A stretch of DNA of 64,000 nt from Chrysaora quinquecirrha (Eukaryota > Cnidaria > Scyphozoa > Semaeostomeae > Pelagiidae), in contig JACTAT010000014.1 of assembly GCA_014526335.1 (NCBI GenBank), positions 2,472,840-2,536,839 on the forward strand, in the 5' to 3' direction. The notes below the pieces were generated by a model that worked only from the letters and a program-made list of their open reading frames with translations, was not told the origin of the DNA and searched no databases. Shown piece by piece: positions 1 through 12,430 of the stretch. Both the position numbers and the translations under genes were made by a program. Each line of letters begins with the position of its first letter. Positions within the stretch are counted from its first letter, which is position 1.

Positions 1-1395
1 GTTTTTCCAGGGTTACATGAAGACATTGGGCACCGCGTACTGTCTAAAAGGGTACAATGTCCAAATATAAGAGCATTGCCCCCGTATCTACAATTAGGAT
101 TTTGGAAGGTAATTCTGGGAATATTTTCCTTTATTACGAATTCAACATCTGCAGCTATGTGAAATCCGTAACTAAGGAAATTATTCCCAGAATTCCATTC
201 AAATATCTTTAATAAAATCAAAAGGCAGAGCAGCCGCCAGTTTTTGCGGAAACCTCTATTTAAGATCAACTTTAGATCTTCACTGAAGGGGAATCGTGTA
301 TAAACAATAATTTGATGATTTATATATGAGATACCAGCAACGAATAGACCATTTCAACTAATGGCCTTGTTTTCAAAATAATTGAAAATTAGGCAACTCT
401 ATGAAATTAAGTCTTAGAGACATTTCGACTTCAGCACTTTGCTTTTTAGTACTTTCTTATTTAGAAAAAATGTGCAATGTTTCAATAACGATAGTAGACC
501 ATTCTTCAACAATTTCCTACATAGTTCCCCATAGTTGTATGGAACAGAACAAAACAACACAACAAAATCAATTTCAACCCAAAACAGATACGGATTACAT
601 AAGCAAGCGCAATAATAGCCAAATGTAACGCATCTACGATGCATTCTAGTTTGGCATTGTTTTATGGCAAGTTGATATTTGAAGTGGAAAATTTGCTTTC
701 ATTTCCTTAAGAAGATTACGCTTCAGTTTAGGATTACCGACGCCGATAACAGTAAACCCGAATTAAAAAGTATGAATATTTTTATGATCAGATTAAATGC
801 CCTATGTGACAATGAACAAATGAATTTTACGCAGTTCGGTGGCATTTTCTGTTCATACTTCACACCCGGTGCTTTTCATCGATATGACGTATTGGTCTAT
901 AAAGCGCCGAGGCGATGCCCCTTACTATTCACTAGTGAGAGCACAGGATGGAAAGGCCTAAGTGTGCCAACACAGGTAGTAGCTCAGTTGAGGTCTGGCC
1001 CCAGGCCAGGATCCAAAGATTGCTTTACTTTGTCTTATACAGTACATAGAACTCAACCGCTACCTAAATATCAAAAAAGTATCGAAAAAACCCCTATATA
1101 ATCTTTATAAATCTCAATTAATCCCATAAATCTCAGCATAAAGACAAAGGAATTTATAAATCCATAAATCTCGTACGCCAATTTTAGAAGTGATACACCC
1201 CTCGGAGTGAACAACAGTAATTTAAGGCCAATAATTAGAGGTGGTCTAAAAATCTTTACCCGGCCTGCTGATTCAGCCGATTTCAAGAAGATAAAACGTT
1301 CACTTCTTCGTTGTCAATAAGATAATTCAAATATTTCCCAGAACAAATATCATATCTATGAAAACATATTTCGAATAAATACATACGAAACTAAC
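1..1395. other. AHR intron 2, no coding signal
   Basis: The stretch lies downstream of the bHLH exon on the minus strand. I looked for the first PAS exon and found none. Open frames here (for example 679-1101, plus) have no recognisable family and no splice context. Confidence 0.5.
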
Positions 1396-1565
1396 CTTTG
1401 AAGAAATTCTTATTTCTTAGGTATCCGACGCACAGACGCAAAACTGACAATTTGTCCAATCGTGAAATTACTTCTTCTGGAAATGGAAGAAGCTTTGCTA
1501 AATGATCCAATTCTTGATTCAATCGATCTCGATGACGTTTGGAAGGATTCACTGCTGCGCGATAG
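1396..1565 (-). CDS. AHR: AHR-like gene, exon 2 (bHLH domain)
   Basis: This exon encodes the basic helix-loop-helix of an aryl hydrocarbon receptor, a ligand-activated transcription factor that pairs with ARNT. Seen in the sequence: the basic stretch [11 protein letters not shown], helix 1 and loop with [19 protein letters not shown], and helix 2 [15 protein letters not shown], which is the AHR signature rather than that of ARNT, SIM or HIF. The acceptor is a T-rich tract plus CAG ending at 1566; the donor is AAAG/GTTAGT with GT at 1395-1394. The first base completes a Gly codon begun in exon 1. No PAS exon can be recognised in 1-1395, so the rest of the gene lies beyond the left edge. Family call is strong; the exact orthologue is inferred. 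Confidence 0.93.
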
Positions 1566-1637
1566 CTGAAAAAAAACGAAAAGTTAGCATTTGTCTTCAT
1601 ATTATACTCGAGTAGATTTCTTAAAACAAAACGATTA

Positions 1638-1888
1638 GGGAACGGTCATTATTCATGACAGGGTGGGGGCTGAAGAGAAAATAGTGGGGTAAGTGAAAAA
1701 TATTGGTTGTCTTGAGTGGGGTAACCAAAAATACCTTAAACATACATATTAAGGGTTGGGTTTTTTTCTGCTTTTCAGTGATGGGGTAAAGAAAATTTTA
1801 GACTCAAAATTGGTGGGGTAAAATTCTTTTGACGGTGCAAAATACTTTATCTTCGGCCCCACCTAGGTCATCAATAATGGCCGCTCCC
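1638..1888. mobile_element. MITE, GGGA-CGGTCATTATT family
   Basis: This short non-coding element has inverted ends (GGGAACGGTCATTATT at the left, AATAATGGCCGCTCCC at the right) and an interior rich in TGGGGTAA motifs. Two related copies sit at 28704-29063 and 29067-29570. It lies in AHR intron 1. Confidence 0.7.
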
Positions 1889-2594
1889 GGCTACAGCTCC
1901 AGCCTTGGAATTCCTACCCTTTGATGTAACACCTTCTACCCCTCTACCTTGAATGGTTGCTCGGGTTTTACAACGGGCTAAAAAAACCTTGTGCACTATT
2001 CTCTTCTTCTTCACCGGACCAGTACTCTCATTTTTGCCGCTTTTGAAGATCCAATTTCCAACTTGCTTTGCCTCCTGATACCGGAGCCTCCCTTAACAGC
2101 TTTTTGTTTCCTTCAACAAACAAGTATATATCTACCATTTCACTCAATTTTTATATCTTCCTTATTTCCTATGCTTCTTTATTGGTATATTAAGACGACT
2201 CTAGTTGTCGCAAACTTCGTGGCTTGACCTTGGCCTGTTCTTGCTATTTCTGTGCTTTCGTTTGCGTTATCAGTGACACTGATTCAGTATTGTTCCCTAT
2301 CAGCATTCTCTTCCTCCCTTCTCCTGTCGGAATCTCCAGTGACGGAGTCTCTAGTGACGGAGAAGTACCACTATACTCTCTCACTCCAAGAGCTTCGTAC
2401 TTTACTTTTCGTTTCACTCTTTCGCTTAATCTGCGATCTAGTTAGAGCTCTTCCTTCTCTAAATGTTGCACATTTATTTCGCTCTCAGACTCTGCTCCTT
2501 CGCGGTGACTACGAGTTTAATGAATTTATAATCTTTATTTCATGGCAAGCTTGTCTGTGGCATTTCTTGCACGTGTGAACAGAATGTTTACAGC

Positions 2595-3128
2595 TTAGGC
2601 ACTGGCCAAAAAGATCAAACACTGTCAAACATTTGACTTTTCCTTGTCCATCCCACGTGACGTATGTGCAGTACAGGTTGTGCAGTACAGCGGTGGGATA
2701 TTATCCACCGCTTTGCTCATGGTATCTCACCGTTGTACTGGTGTTGTCCCTCCGCCGTAATCCATCCGCTGTACTGACGATACCCACCTGCTGCACTGCA
2801 CAACCACCGCTGTACTGCACAACCACCGCTGTACTGCACAACCACCGCTGTACTGCACAACCACCGCTGTACTGCACAACCACCGCTGTACTGCACATAT
2901 GTTACGTGGGGCGTTGTCAAACACAACGTTTCTTCGCTCCCCCAATACATTGCTCATCCTACTTGAGAACAGCATGAAATGTTTTTTGGAGTTTTTCAAA
3001 AGCATTCCTGAGCGAATTCTGCTTGTCAAGCATTGTTTTCTGACGTGGCCAAAAACATTGCCTTCAAAGCAAATTCGAATGTTAGACTAACAATGTTTTG
3101 GCCTGCTTGACGGTTTGGCCAGGGCTTT
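2595..3128. mobile_element. MITE, GGCCAAACGATCAAACATT family (interrupted)
   Basis: The left end TTAGGCACTGGCCAAA and the right end GGTTTGGCCAGGGC match the ends of seven other copies in the window. The middle is interrupted by the foldback element at 2652-2911. This copy is the most diverged. Confidence 0.6.
2652..2911. mobile_element. Foldback element with inverted minisatellite interior
   Basis: The left end CCCACGTGACGTATGTGCAG is nearly the reverse complement of the right end CTGCACATATGTTACGTGGG. Between them runs a tandem array of a 19-bp unit, TGTACTGCACAACCACCGC, about five perfect copies at 2812-2898, facing a short reverse-oriented array at 2667-2696. The same end and core motifs recur at 33340-33851. 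No protein is encoded; the open frames across it are repeat translations. Confidence 0.7.
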
Positions 3129-4668
3129 GCTCGTTCAACAATTAATCGTCGTTTCCAACTTCTTAAGGAATGTTAGGCCTGGGAAGGACACTAGGCACGT
3201 GTCCCTTAAAATGACGTTGCAAGAAAAGTGTCCCATTTCACCAGCCATGTTGCCCCTTTGTTAAGTGTCTTTATGTTCAGTATGGTTCAACATTTATTTT
3301 GAGGCTGGGATTCCTGTACATGCTTATTCTTTCGCGCTCTTTTTTGGAAAGTGAGGGGGCAAGAGAGGTAATTGTCCGCAGACTTCACATAATTTCTAGA
3401 TTAGGCCTATACTATTTTTGTATTGCTTTGCCTGAACCTTCAGGCTTTGCGTTCTGCCCGGAAATAATTTGCCCAGCATTGCTGTGTGGCAGCATGTAAA
3501 TTAAAAGTAGGGAACTTAGGCCATCAAAAATTACTGTGTATGTTGCAATGATCTTGCAGTCTGGAAAATCTAGCAGAAAAACAAGATATTACAAATATTG
3601 GTATTGCTAGATTGCGAACCTAATTAGAAATAAATTACTTGTCTAGTAGACGAGTAGTTCAAAAATAACACGCCACTTTTGTTATGTAACACATTGTTGC
3701 AATTCTTGCACAATAGTAGGCCATGGTAATGAAAAATTTTAATACCTTGGTTTTTACTTATTATTTTAACAAAAAGTCAGAAATTTATCGTTCGTGCATC
3801 GAAAAACGGAAGAGGGCATGCTCTGTTTTGAGATGGGGTAATTAGGTTTACACTGTTGATTTTCCATGTAGAATTTTACCAGATATTTATCCTTCTGGAC
3901 TTCTGATTCCAGGATTTTAACAGTTAAAATGGGGTAGTTCTGAACCAGAAGGACCCCATAGATTTAGAGAGTTTCCAGCAAATTTTCGATGGGGAAAAAT
4001 GTTTTAAAAGTCCAGGTAACGTAGCAATGCCTCTGAGGTATGCGTCGATGCAGACAGATTATTTCCACGCGTCGCTGCACGTGTAATTGTGTTGTCTGGT
4101 CCAAGTCTGGTGCGCCATGTCGACCAAAAAATATGCAGATATTTCTTAAGTCTATCAGATAGTTTTAACACTAAATGCCAAAATAAGATAACGAAAAACT
4201 CGTACGATTTTTAAACACACAAGAGATGTGGAATTGGTGGAATATCTTTTGTAACAACGAATATTCAAGGATCGTGACCAAATTGTACGCAATTTTCACA
4301 CTGCCAAGAAATTCCCTGTTACAAAACAAACCCCGACATCTACCCTGGAAACTTCTAAAAACCAAGTAAATTTTCTAGAACGACAGAGGAAATTCTCGAA
4401 GAAGATTACCCCCAGAAATTTTAGCAAATTTTTAGCTTCAATCTCATGACCTCGTGTTGATTTTCGATTTTTATGACACGTTTAGTCCTGCTAAGATATA
4501 TTAAAAATAAAAAGTCTAAAGCCTTTAGACCAGTCTTTAAATGACTCTGAATAATTTTTAAGCCCTCTAGATATTTATTTAGCCTTTCTCGGCAAAAAAT
4601 CCACAAGAAAAAAGAATTTATTAGGCTGAAATTCAACATGGTGGATGGCCTGGCCAAGGATAACTTAC
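3129..4668. other. Remainder of AHR intron 1
   Basis: No exon, RNA gene or clear repeat unit was recognised here apart from AT-rich sequence. Confidence 0.4.
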
Positions 4669-4712
4669 CCTTGTGCTCGCCGACGTCGTTTCGTATTCGC
4701 GTTTGTACTCAT
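4669..4712 (-). CDS. AHR: AHR-like gene, exon 1 (start codon and basic N-terminus)
   Basis: This short first coding exon begins with ATG (4712-4710) and encodes MSTNANTKRRRRAQ plus two bases of the next codon. It ends at a good donor, GG/GTAAGT. Joined to the bHLH exon the phase matches exactly (2+1 bases, Gly). The basic cluster KRRRR just before the bHLH is in the position where vertebrate AHR has its N-terminal basic cluster, which acts as a nuclear localisation signal. The exon is too short for ordinary ORF detection; its identity rests on phase, donor and this position. Intron 1 is about 3.1 kb. Confidence 0.82.
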
Positions 4713-5394
4713 GCTTATAACCCTCTCATTTCAGTGAAAACAGTCTCAGTTTCTATATTAAAGCAAGAATTATGAAGGCAGCAAAATCCAGGAGCTTCTG
4801 GAATATTATATTCGCGTTAAAATTAGGTAAAATGTCCCAATGTTGTTCCTCCAAAATCCTCCTTGATGATGACAGAAGTCGCAAATAAATGAGTGCCTAG
4901 TCCTCGACAGGAACTGCGATTTGATGCTACTTTTTGCAATTTTCTTATCCAAATAATATTCTCGTATGCCTGGATAGTGCTATTGTTATTTTATTTCGTA
5001 TTAATTTAACAGAATAATAGTTATTATTCATCGCGATCTTCAGTAATTTCCAAAATGAAGCCCAAAACAACAACATTGCCAACTACACGCTGCCTGAGAC
5101 GACGAGAAGCCAGTTCATGCTCTTGTCATTGTATGTTGACACCTTTTAGAAAACTAAGCTCGCTGATTGGTTAATAAAACCACCTTACATGAATCAAAGA
5201 CAACTTTTAAACAATAGAACAAAAACATCAATCAAACAACGCACCTTTGCCCTACTTTGTTATGTTCGAGTTCAGAGGGCTATCAAAAGGTTACACAGAG
5301 GCAAAAAGGTCGCTCATTGAATTCCAATATATTTTGTTATTCTTCCATTTTATTTATATTCTTCCCTTTCGTCATATACCTGAAGGCAATTAAT
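4713..5394. other. Upstream region of AHR-like gene
   Basis: This should hold the AHR promoter and 5' UTR (read leftwards), but no TATA box or xenobiotic response element could be assigned with confidence. An untranslated upstream exon cannot be excluded. Confidence 0.35.
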
Positions 5395-5790
5395 TTTCGC
5401 GGGAACTTATTTTCGCGGAATTTTTCCTCAGAAAATTCGCGGAAAATAACGGAATATATTTTCGCGGATTCGTTGATGGAGCGAATTTTACAGGAACTTA
5501 CAGAGCAACAAGAAATTTTGCGGGAATTTATTATCGCCGATTAAAAATATTATATAAAAAGAGAAAAAGAAACCGGGAATAGTTAAGCCTTCAAAATTTT
5601 CAGATTTTTTTGAAACTTTAGTAATTTCACGGGACTTTTTAAATATTTGAAATTTATTTTCGCGGACAAGCATATTTTGGGAATTTCGCGGGAACCAATT
5701 TTCGCAGATGAAGGAAATTTTGATTTTCGTGGGAACTAATTTTCCTGAAATGACCAAAATCCGTGAAAACGGTTGGTCTAAGTTTACTTT
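5395..5790. repeat. TTTTCGCGG-rich repeat cluster
   Basis: The motif TTTTCGCGG or TTCGCGGGAA recurs about ten times in 400 bp with irregular spacing and partly opposite orientations, suggesting an old inverted-repeat element. The open frames across it are shadows. Confidence 0.55.
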
Positions 5791-6939
5791 GAAATTGAAA
5801 ATTCAGTGAAGGAAAACGGAATGTTTTGAGCAGTGGAGAATTTGGACTTGGATAAAGAATCCTTTTTCCATTTTCTCGTCGTTTTGCAGTGTTACTGCTT
5901 TATTTTGAATAATTTTAACCCCACTCTTTTTGTATCCTCAATCCCCCAATCACGATCGAGCACCCTGAAATTAGCCTACCCTGAGATAAGATCTAGAAGA
6001 CTGGGTATGAGTAGTCACCACGTGACGAAAAGTAAGATAACGCGAGCAGGAGGAGCCTAGAAATGAAAACCAACCATTGGGTGCAATGAATGAATTGATA
6101 GTGTTTTGTTTTTGTTTATGGTTGTTGTATTGTTTATTTTGTTTCACTTGACCATTTGCTTGTTCTTACATGAATCCGTTATTGTTTACAATGTCGCGGC
6201 CTGCCTTATTGAATCAGGTGACTCATACAGGCGTCCCATATACGTGTCCGTTTTTCTCGGGGGTTTTCCATGACTTTAAAAATAACTCGATTTGAACTTG
6301 GGCCACTCAGTCGGCAATTTTTCATAACATCGCGCGAAAGTAAATGCGCAGGAAAAATGACTTTTAGCGCGTGTTTTAGCGCCAAAACTGAGTTGGCGAA
6401 GGTATTGAATACGATACTTTCCTGTTTAATTCTTGGTGAACAAATCGGTTGAGACTTAGCAGTGGACCTGGTGTGGAGTAAATATCTTGTGAAAATCTGC
6501 TTCCGTCATGATTTAATATGTGCCTTTTTTCCTGTTAATCTTGGCATAACGGTGACCTTGTAACTATGTCCCGGATGGGGCTTCACTGTCTATACACGTG
6601 CCGTCCAAGTTCTCCAAAGCCACCTTTATCTACCGTAAAGTTGTGTTACTCGCCTGGTCCCATGTACAGAAAAACAAAGAAATCCTTGACCTATTTGTAC
6701 CAATATCTCAAATTTTGTACCAATCTTATGCCTTGAAAAATACGCGTTATGGACTGTTTATAGGATGGCTTTATTGGATGGCCCTTGGGACACCTTTTAG
6801 CTTATATGACCAAAACGGACACGAAGCACGAAAAAATCGCCAGGGTCCCTCAGGTCCCTTCTGGTCAGGGGCCCTTAATTAATGAACTAAGGGAGCTTAA
6901 ACTGCATTAAGCCCTGTTAGCGACATATGAGAACCAGGC

Positions 6940-7262
6940 CATACCAGCCTTCTCCAATTGTATCAACTTTTTCGAGCTTTCCAACTGCCACCGGGCTGCC
7001 ACCTAACCCCCCTCCCCCTAAACCATATACCAGTATTCTCAAATTGTGTCAAATTTTTCAAATCACTACCTGCCATCCGAACTACCAGTATTTATTAACT
7101 GTATCAACTTTTTCAAAAACTTTCTCACTGCCACCTAAAACCCTATACCAGCATATTCTCAAATTGTTTAACCTTATTTCAAAAACACTCCTCAAGCATT
7201 CAATGCCACGCAAAACCTACCAGTGTTTATTAACTGTATCAACTTTTTCACACAAATCTTTC
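6940..7262. repeat. Degenerate tandem duplication
   Basis: The phrases ACCAGT..TTATTAACTGTATCAACTTTTTCA and TATACCAG..ATTCTCAAATTG each appear two or three times, indicating a decayed tandem repeat of roughly 80-130 bp. Confidence 0.5.
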
Positions 7263-9559
7263 AGATAAGGGAATGAATGGAAGGCAACAAACAAGTCATT
7301 AATCATTGATGAACAACGCGAAAGCGAATGAGATAGTTGCAATAGAAATGAATCAGGTGGATTGTTCTGCTTAGCATAAAGTAATTGCAACAGTGCTATC
7401 CTCAATAGAAAATGCATCATCGCTATCGATTCCCTGTCCCCATTAAGTATGCTCTCATTAAAACCGGTAGAGAGCTACACAATAAAGTTGTATTGCAACA
7501 TACCATTTTGTAGCTTTAATTGTGTATTATAACATCTTCAGAGATATAACCGTGTGAAGATGATACATTAATAATTAGATGGTGCACATAAACAATTCTT
7601 GCATATGCGCATCCACACGACATAGCAAGCGTTCTCATCGCAAAATATATGTTGTAGATATAGACTTATTACCTGAGTCCCAGTTATCGCTCATGAGACC
7701 GAGGTTAATACTTAAATGAGATTGCTCAAACTGGTTGTAGCGGGGTGTCGTGGTGGTGGAGGAGCGGAAACTAACGACTCAAGCAATAAGTCTATTGTGG
7801 ATAGCTACACAGTTTTTTCTTTATTAAAGCTTAACTAGTACACCAACAACAACACACGGACCTCCTAAGGTTATCTTTCCAATATTTCAACTACTTTTTT
7901 ATACTAATACTAAAATCTAAATCTAAATGCAGGAAACTGGGCGTGTGATGCACCGGCCCTTTGTTGCCTGCCTACCTAAAAGCTTGTACGGTCGGTGATT
8001 GAAACCGAAATTTCCAAAAGTTCCACCACAGAAAAACGAACGTGAAATCACGCCAGATAGCCTGCGGCAGGCTGTAATTGTTTGCCATATGTAAAGCCAA
8101 AGCCAACCAAACATGTGGAATGAACAACTTAAAACAAACCATACTTGAGCTAGCAACAACAACAACAACAACAGCAACAGCAACTAAAGCTAACGCCCTA
8201 GAAGTTTTAACTCAGCTTAAATCTCGATTTAACCCGTATTGAAAACAAAGTTTACAAGAACGCTCAGGCTCAGAAATCGACAACAAAACTGTGAAGGATA
8301 GTAGCTATGTTAATGGTGATTAATGATGGGTTGCTAATCTTAGCTGTTTAATGAAGGCAATGATAGACTCTATTTTACCTCAGGTGATAATAACTTTAAT
8401 TAGTCTATTAACTACTCGGATAATAAGAAAATTGTAGTCAATGAAGAATTACGACTAACGACCAGTGACGACCAAAGTAGCAAAGTACCCGCAAATTCAA
8501 ATGAATTGAATGGGTAGATGAAGACCAATATCATAATTATTAATTGTGTAATTACAGATAACAGTACTCTAATGCCTTAATTAATTAGCCAACGTCTAAC
8601 AGACAGTAATCAAGACAACAACTCTTTGTAAGCAAAAATTGTTCTTTGCCTTGTCGCAAAATATTTCCAGTAATTGATATTCATGACATGTGACCTGCCC
8701 TTTGACATAATCCCTTTCCAGAAAGAAAAAACCGGCCTTTGGCTTCACATTAGATTTCATATTTTTGGGACTCTGTTTTCCAGACAAAAGTACATTAGAT
8801 TTATCCAAACAATTTTTTGGGACAATACACGAACGTCTAGCCATATCTTGCTACTACCATGTGGTCTTCCTTTGAAGATTCCGCAAATTATTACCCCTTC
8901 ACTTCGAACAAACATGCATCTGGCTTCGAAATGTACAAACTAACGATATCTCGATCACGAAACGCAACAAATACCACAACAAATTAACAAAGTATATAAG
9001 CATAGCTATTATCCACTTGAAGTGATATCTATTTGCGAATAATATTCCCGTTTTTCCTAATCTAACGGTCTAAGTCTTTAAAAATAGATTGACCAGTGTT
9101 CTTTCTTAGTTGCTCATGTCTAGACATTTGAAATCGTCTGCTTATTACTTTGATAACTTTGAGCTGCTGGTGTGTGATTGTTCCTAAAGACAGTCTAAAA
9201 ACAATGTTTAGTACATTGGTACCTGGAGGGGTATGTCTGCAGTGCAGTTTGAATTGGGCCAAACAAAGGAAGATTTCTGATTTCAGACTGCTATTTTAAT
9301 GCACAAGCAATTCAACAAATAGAAAACAAGTTGTGTTCTACTAATGTTGCCTTGCTTTTATGTGGATGGATGATTAAAATTCATTATAGAAAACTACGGT
9401 AATACGACCATTTAATGAAGGAGCATATAGTTTACTATGGAAGGAAGGTACTATGAAACAAGAGAGAATTTGATGCCATACCTAATAAACGCCCGTTTTT
9501 CATTGTTTAGTGACGAAGATTGCTAGGGGTATTTTCGTCTAGAGAGGAAGGTTACACAT

Positions 9560-9742
9560 TGAAGATGAAGATGAAGGTGAATTGGTGTCATTGGCACAGG
9601 TCGCTAGGATCTCAGTAGTTGCTTAACTAATTGAGACTTCGACCCTGACTGTGACGCTACCGTAGCTGGGGCTCGAGCCCCGACCTTGCTGAACTTCTGA
9701 CACCACGTGCCACAGCTGGGCCACTACGCCACAGCACCTTTC
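9560..9742 (-). mobile_element. tRNA-like SINE, minus orientation
   Basis: Read on the minus strand it begins GCTGTGGCGTAGTGGCC (A-box like), has a B-box-like GGGGCTCGAGCCCC, then the body with GACCTGTGCC and the 3' tail CACCTTCATCTTCATC. It matches the plus-strand copy at 40737-40920. Transcription by RNA polymerase III is inferred from the boxes. Confidence 0.65.
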
Positions 9743-10334
9743 GTCTTTTTTTAATTTTGCATGTAAGAGCCTTTCTTGGGACGTTTCTTGTGTTCCAGAT
9801 ATCTTTCAAGAAGATATCTTTTCACGCATACTCAGTAGGAGTATCTTAACGAATCTTGACATAATGTTGCCGGATATTTTTAAATTGCTTAAAGCTTGCT
9901 TAAAGGTTTTCATCTTCTATAGACCTACTGATTTGTCTAGAATCCAAGATGGCCTGTTGCCCCCTTGAATTCCCAATAATCCTCAAATACACCCCACCAT
10001 ATATGCATGCCTGTACGCAAGACATAGAAAATGAGATGTACAAAAGTTTCGTGTCATCAAGCACACTAAAGATTGATGTTCGAAACAAACTCAAAACACG
10101 TGCAGTTCATTTCGATTGAGATTCAACCTTCAGACAATCATTCAATTGTAGATTCATTGATGATATTAGCAGTCTCATTCATTGTACAACGTGCTGTGAA
10201 GCAAATTTAAAAACAACATTTCTTCTTCAAAACAACATTCAGGATCAGGCACACTACGGGTTGCGCTTTGATTCGTACCATCTTGTTTGTTAAATACCAT
10301 AATTGCTTCCCAGACATATTTGACAATCGGTAAA

Positions 10335-10708
10335 TACACTCTTTTTAAGAACAATTTTATAAGAACACGGGCCTGGATTTTGCCCTAATTTAAAGAAAAA
10401 CGCTTGAACAAACCAAATACAGAGCAACATCGGCAGCCTTTGCATAACCCCTAAGAACATTGGCCGAAGATGAAAGTTAGAGTAACTATCAGACAGAATG
10501 TAAAAAAACAAGCTGATGGAAAATAAGCAAGCATGTTGCATTGCATTGCAACACAAACCTAATAAACAACTTTCAACATTCACTGAAAAATATTGCAGTC
10601 TAAATAACCGACGAATTAAGGAGAGATTCAGAGCATTTCAGGTCGAAAAAGGGGAGAGAAAACAGCTCGCCTCGATCAAAAATTAACTGGTTCTTATACA
10701 AAAGTGTA
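10335..10708. mobile_element. MITE, ACACTCTTTTT..ATAAGAAC family
   Basis: The left end TACACTCTTTTTAAGAACAA and the right end GGTTCTTATACAAAAGTGTA are inverted. The interior matches the copy at 62179-62534, including the block AACACGGGCCTGGATTTTGC. Confidence 0.7.
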
Positions 10709-11710
10709 TTCTCGATTCCAAACCCATCCAACTCACATCGGAAAAGTCAGAATTTTAAGCTTGCACTAGAAGCAAAACTGCGGGCTACTTCAAAAAAATT
10801 TCCAGCAAGACTGGGATTTCTAAAACCTGTGCGAAGATTTCAATTCTTCCTTGGGGTTCTCAGTCAGGCTCTAACTCACAAATCTATAATCTTTTAAGAA
10901 TTCGTCCTTAAGCTGTAGAGCATATTTTAACATTGGTACATGTTGTCACCAAGCCCATCTGCAAACACTGTGGGCACTTGGACTCGTGCCCCCCAAGTAT
11001 TTACAAAATCCACTGTTTTATCTGCGTACAGTTGTCTATAGTTCTTTTTTGTTTGAAGATATATGGTGCTCCCCCCAAGAATTCTGGCGCTCCCACAGCA
11101 CTGCCACTTGATATTCCATTGTTGTGCAGTGAAACGCTTCAAGTTATGATTCAAAAGAAACGCTGCTAAGGTTCCATAAAATATTTTGTAGATGTTGAAG
11201 TCACGAGAATAACGTTAAGCGTGAAAGAGTGAAGCCCTACCTAGTGTCAAGATAAACGTTTTCAAAGAGCGCAAAGATCCAGAACGCTGGAAGTCGATAA
11301 ATCTTGCAAAACCAACTCTGGGACTCTTAGGCTAAGAAAGGAGAGGTTACAATGATGACGGTGGTGATGCTGATCATCATCATTCTGGTGGCATTGATAG
11401 CTAATCACAACACGATGATCATCATCATGATCACGATCATGGTTATCTGAGAAAGGGGAATCAATTAGCAAGGATAAATATATTTATCTTGTCCAAGATT
11501 GTAAGCTTTGACTGCAGAATCATGATGATACGAGTGATTGTGACGGTGACAGATAAATGTCGAAGATTAAGGTGATTCTAACCATGATAATTATTAATGT
11601 TAAAAGGAAACTGCAACAATCCTCGTTGGGTGTAGTCTTACTGTGGCGTGATTCAACTTATGTGAAATCAGATGCAATGTATCTAGGTCTGGGTCATCAC
11701 TGAATGCAAG
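10709..11710. other. Intergenic stretch without recognised gene
   Basis: Only a GAT/ATC-rich low-complexity patch (about 11345-11450) stands out. The open frames here lack family features. Confidence 0.4.
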
Positions 11711-12430
11711 ATTTGAATCTTTTCCAGAAAAATAATTTCGACGGTAATTTTCCTCTGACAGAACGATTGAACATTAGTTCACAAGGTGGTATCTTTGTTG
11801 AGCTGTGTGGCGTTGTTCGATATTGGAGAAGAAATCTATAAAGTTCTTGCTGCCACACTTTTCCTTCCAATACTGCTGTTTTGATTGCTTTACCCAACGT
11901 TTGGTTAAAGCGTTCCACTTCGCCATTTGATTGAGGCCAATATGGAATACTGCGCTCGTGTTTAATAGCTAATGCATTTGTGTACCTAGCAAATTCTTCA
12001 CTGCTAAATGGTGGACCGTTATCTGATTTCAAGATCTTTGGAATTCCGTGAACAGAAAACATTTTGTCTAATCTTGGGATGACTACTGAAGCTTTCGTGG
12101 ATTTGACTATTTCCACCTCTGGGAAGCGTGAATATCTATCTACAACCACTAGGAGATAATCCCCAGATGGTAATGGACCGTAAAAGTCAACATGAAGTGT
12201 GTCCCAAGGTCCATCTGGCATTTCGCCAAATTTTATTGGTTCAGGTTTTGCAGGTCTTCCCACTGCTTGGCAGGCAATACAAGATTGGATAGTATTTTGT
12301 GTTAATTCATCAATGCCTGAGAACCAAACCTTTTCTCTTAAGAGAGATTTTGTTTTGAAAGTCCTTGATGACTTGCATGCGCTATGTCGGATATATAAAT
12401 ACAATAGTTTATCCAGGCGGACTTTTTGAT
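11711..12430 (-). mobile_element. Ty3/Gypsy-type integrase relic
   Basis: The open part (12404-11697) encodes a retroelement integrase core. It carries the end of the zinc-binding HHCC region (CIACQ) and then the catalytic core with Asp in HVDFYGP, Asp in KSDNGPP and Glu in NGEVER. These are residues 73, 128 and 164 from the first ATG, so 35 residues separate the last two, the D,D-35-E spacing of the retroviral integrase superfamily. Upstream of about 12365 the zinc-binding histidines lie in another frame, so the frame is broken at an A run. No reverse transcriptase, gag or LTR is seen nearby, so this is an isolated, inactive fragment. Confidence 0.88.

Larger units (their letters stand above)
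5791..10334. other. Intergenic stretch, repeats only
   Basis: No gene was recognised. It contains a degenerate duplicated block at 6940-7260 (recurring ACTGTATCAACTTTTTCA), a CAA/CAG run at 8154-8185 and a SINE at about 9560-9742. A fragment of the AACAACAAC-type dispersed repeat lies near 7670-7800. Confidence 0.4.

Noticed and set aside
679..1101. 140-residue plus-strand open frame
   Set aside because: No family features, no splice context, and it lies inside an intron of a gene on the other strand.
2652..2911. Regular direct repeats suggesting a CRISPR array
   Set aside because: The units abut without unique spacers, there are no cas genes, and the context is an animal intron.
2633..3029. 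Cys/Thr-rich open frames over the 19-bp repeats
   Set aside because: They are tandem-repeat translations in several frames at once.
8674..8943. 89-residue frame in the intergenic region
   Set aside because: Composition like surrounding AT-rich DNA, with an equally long frame on the opposite strand; no support.
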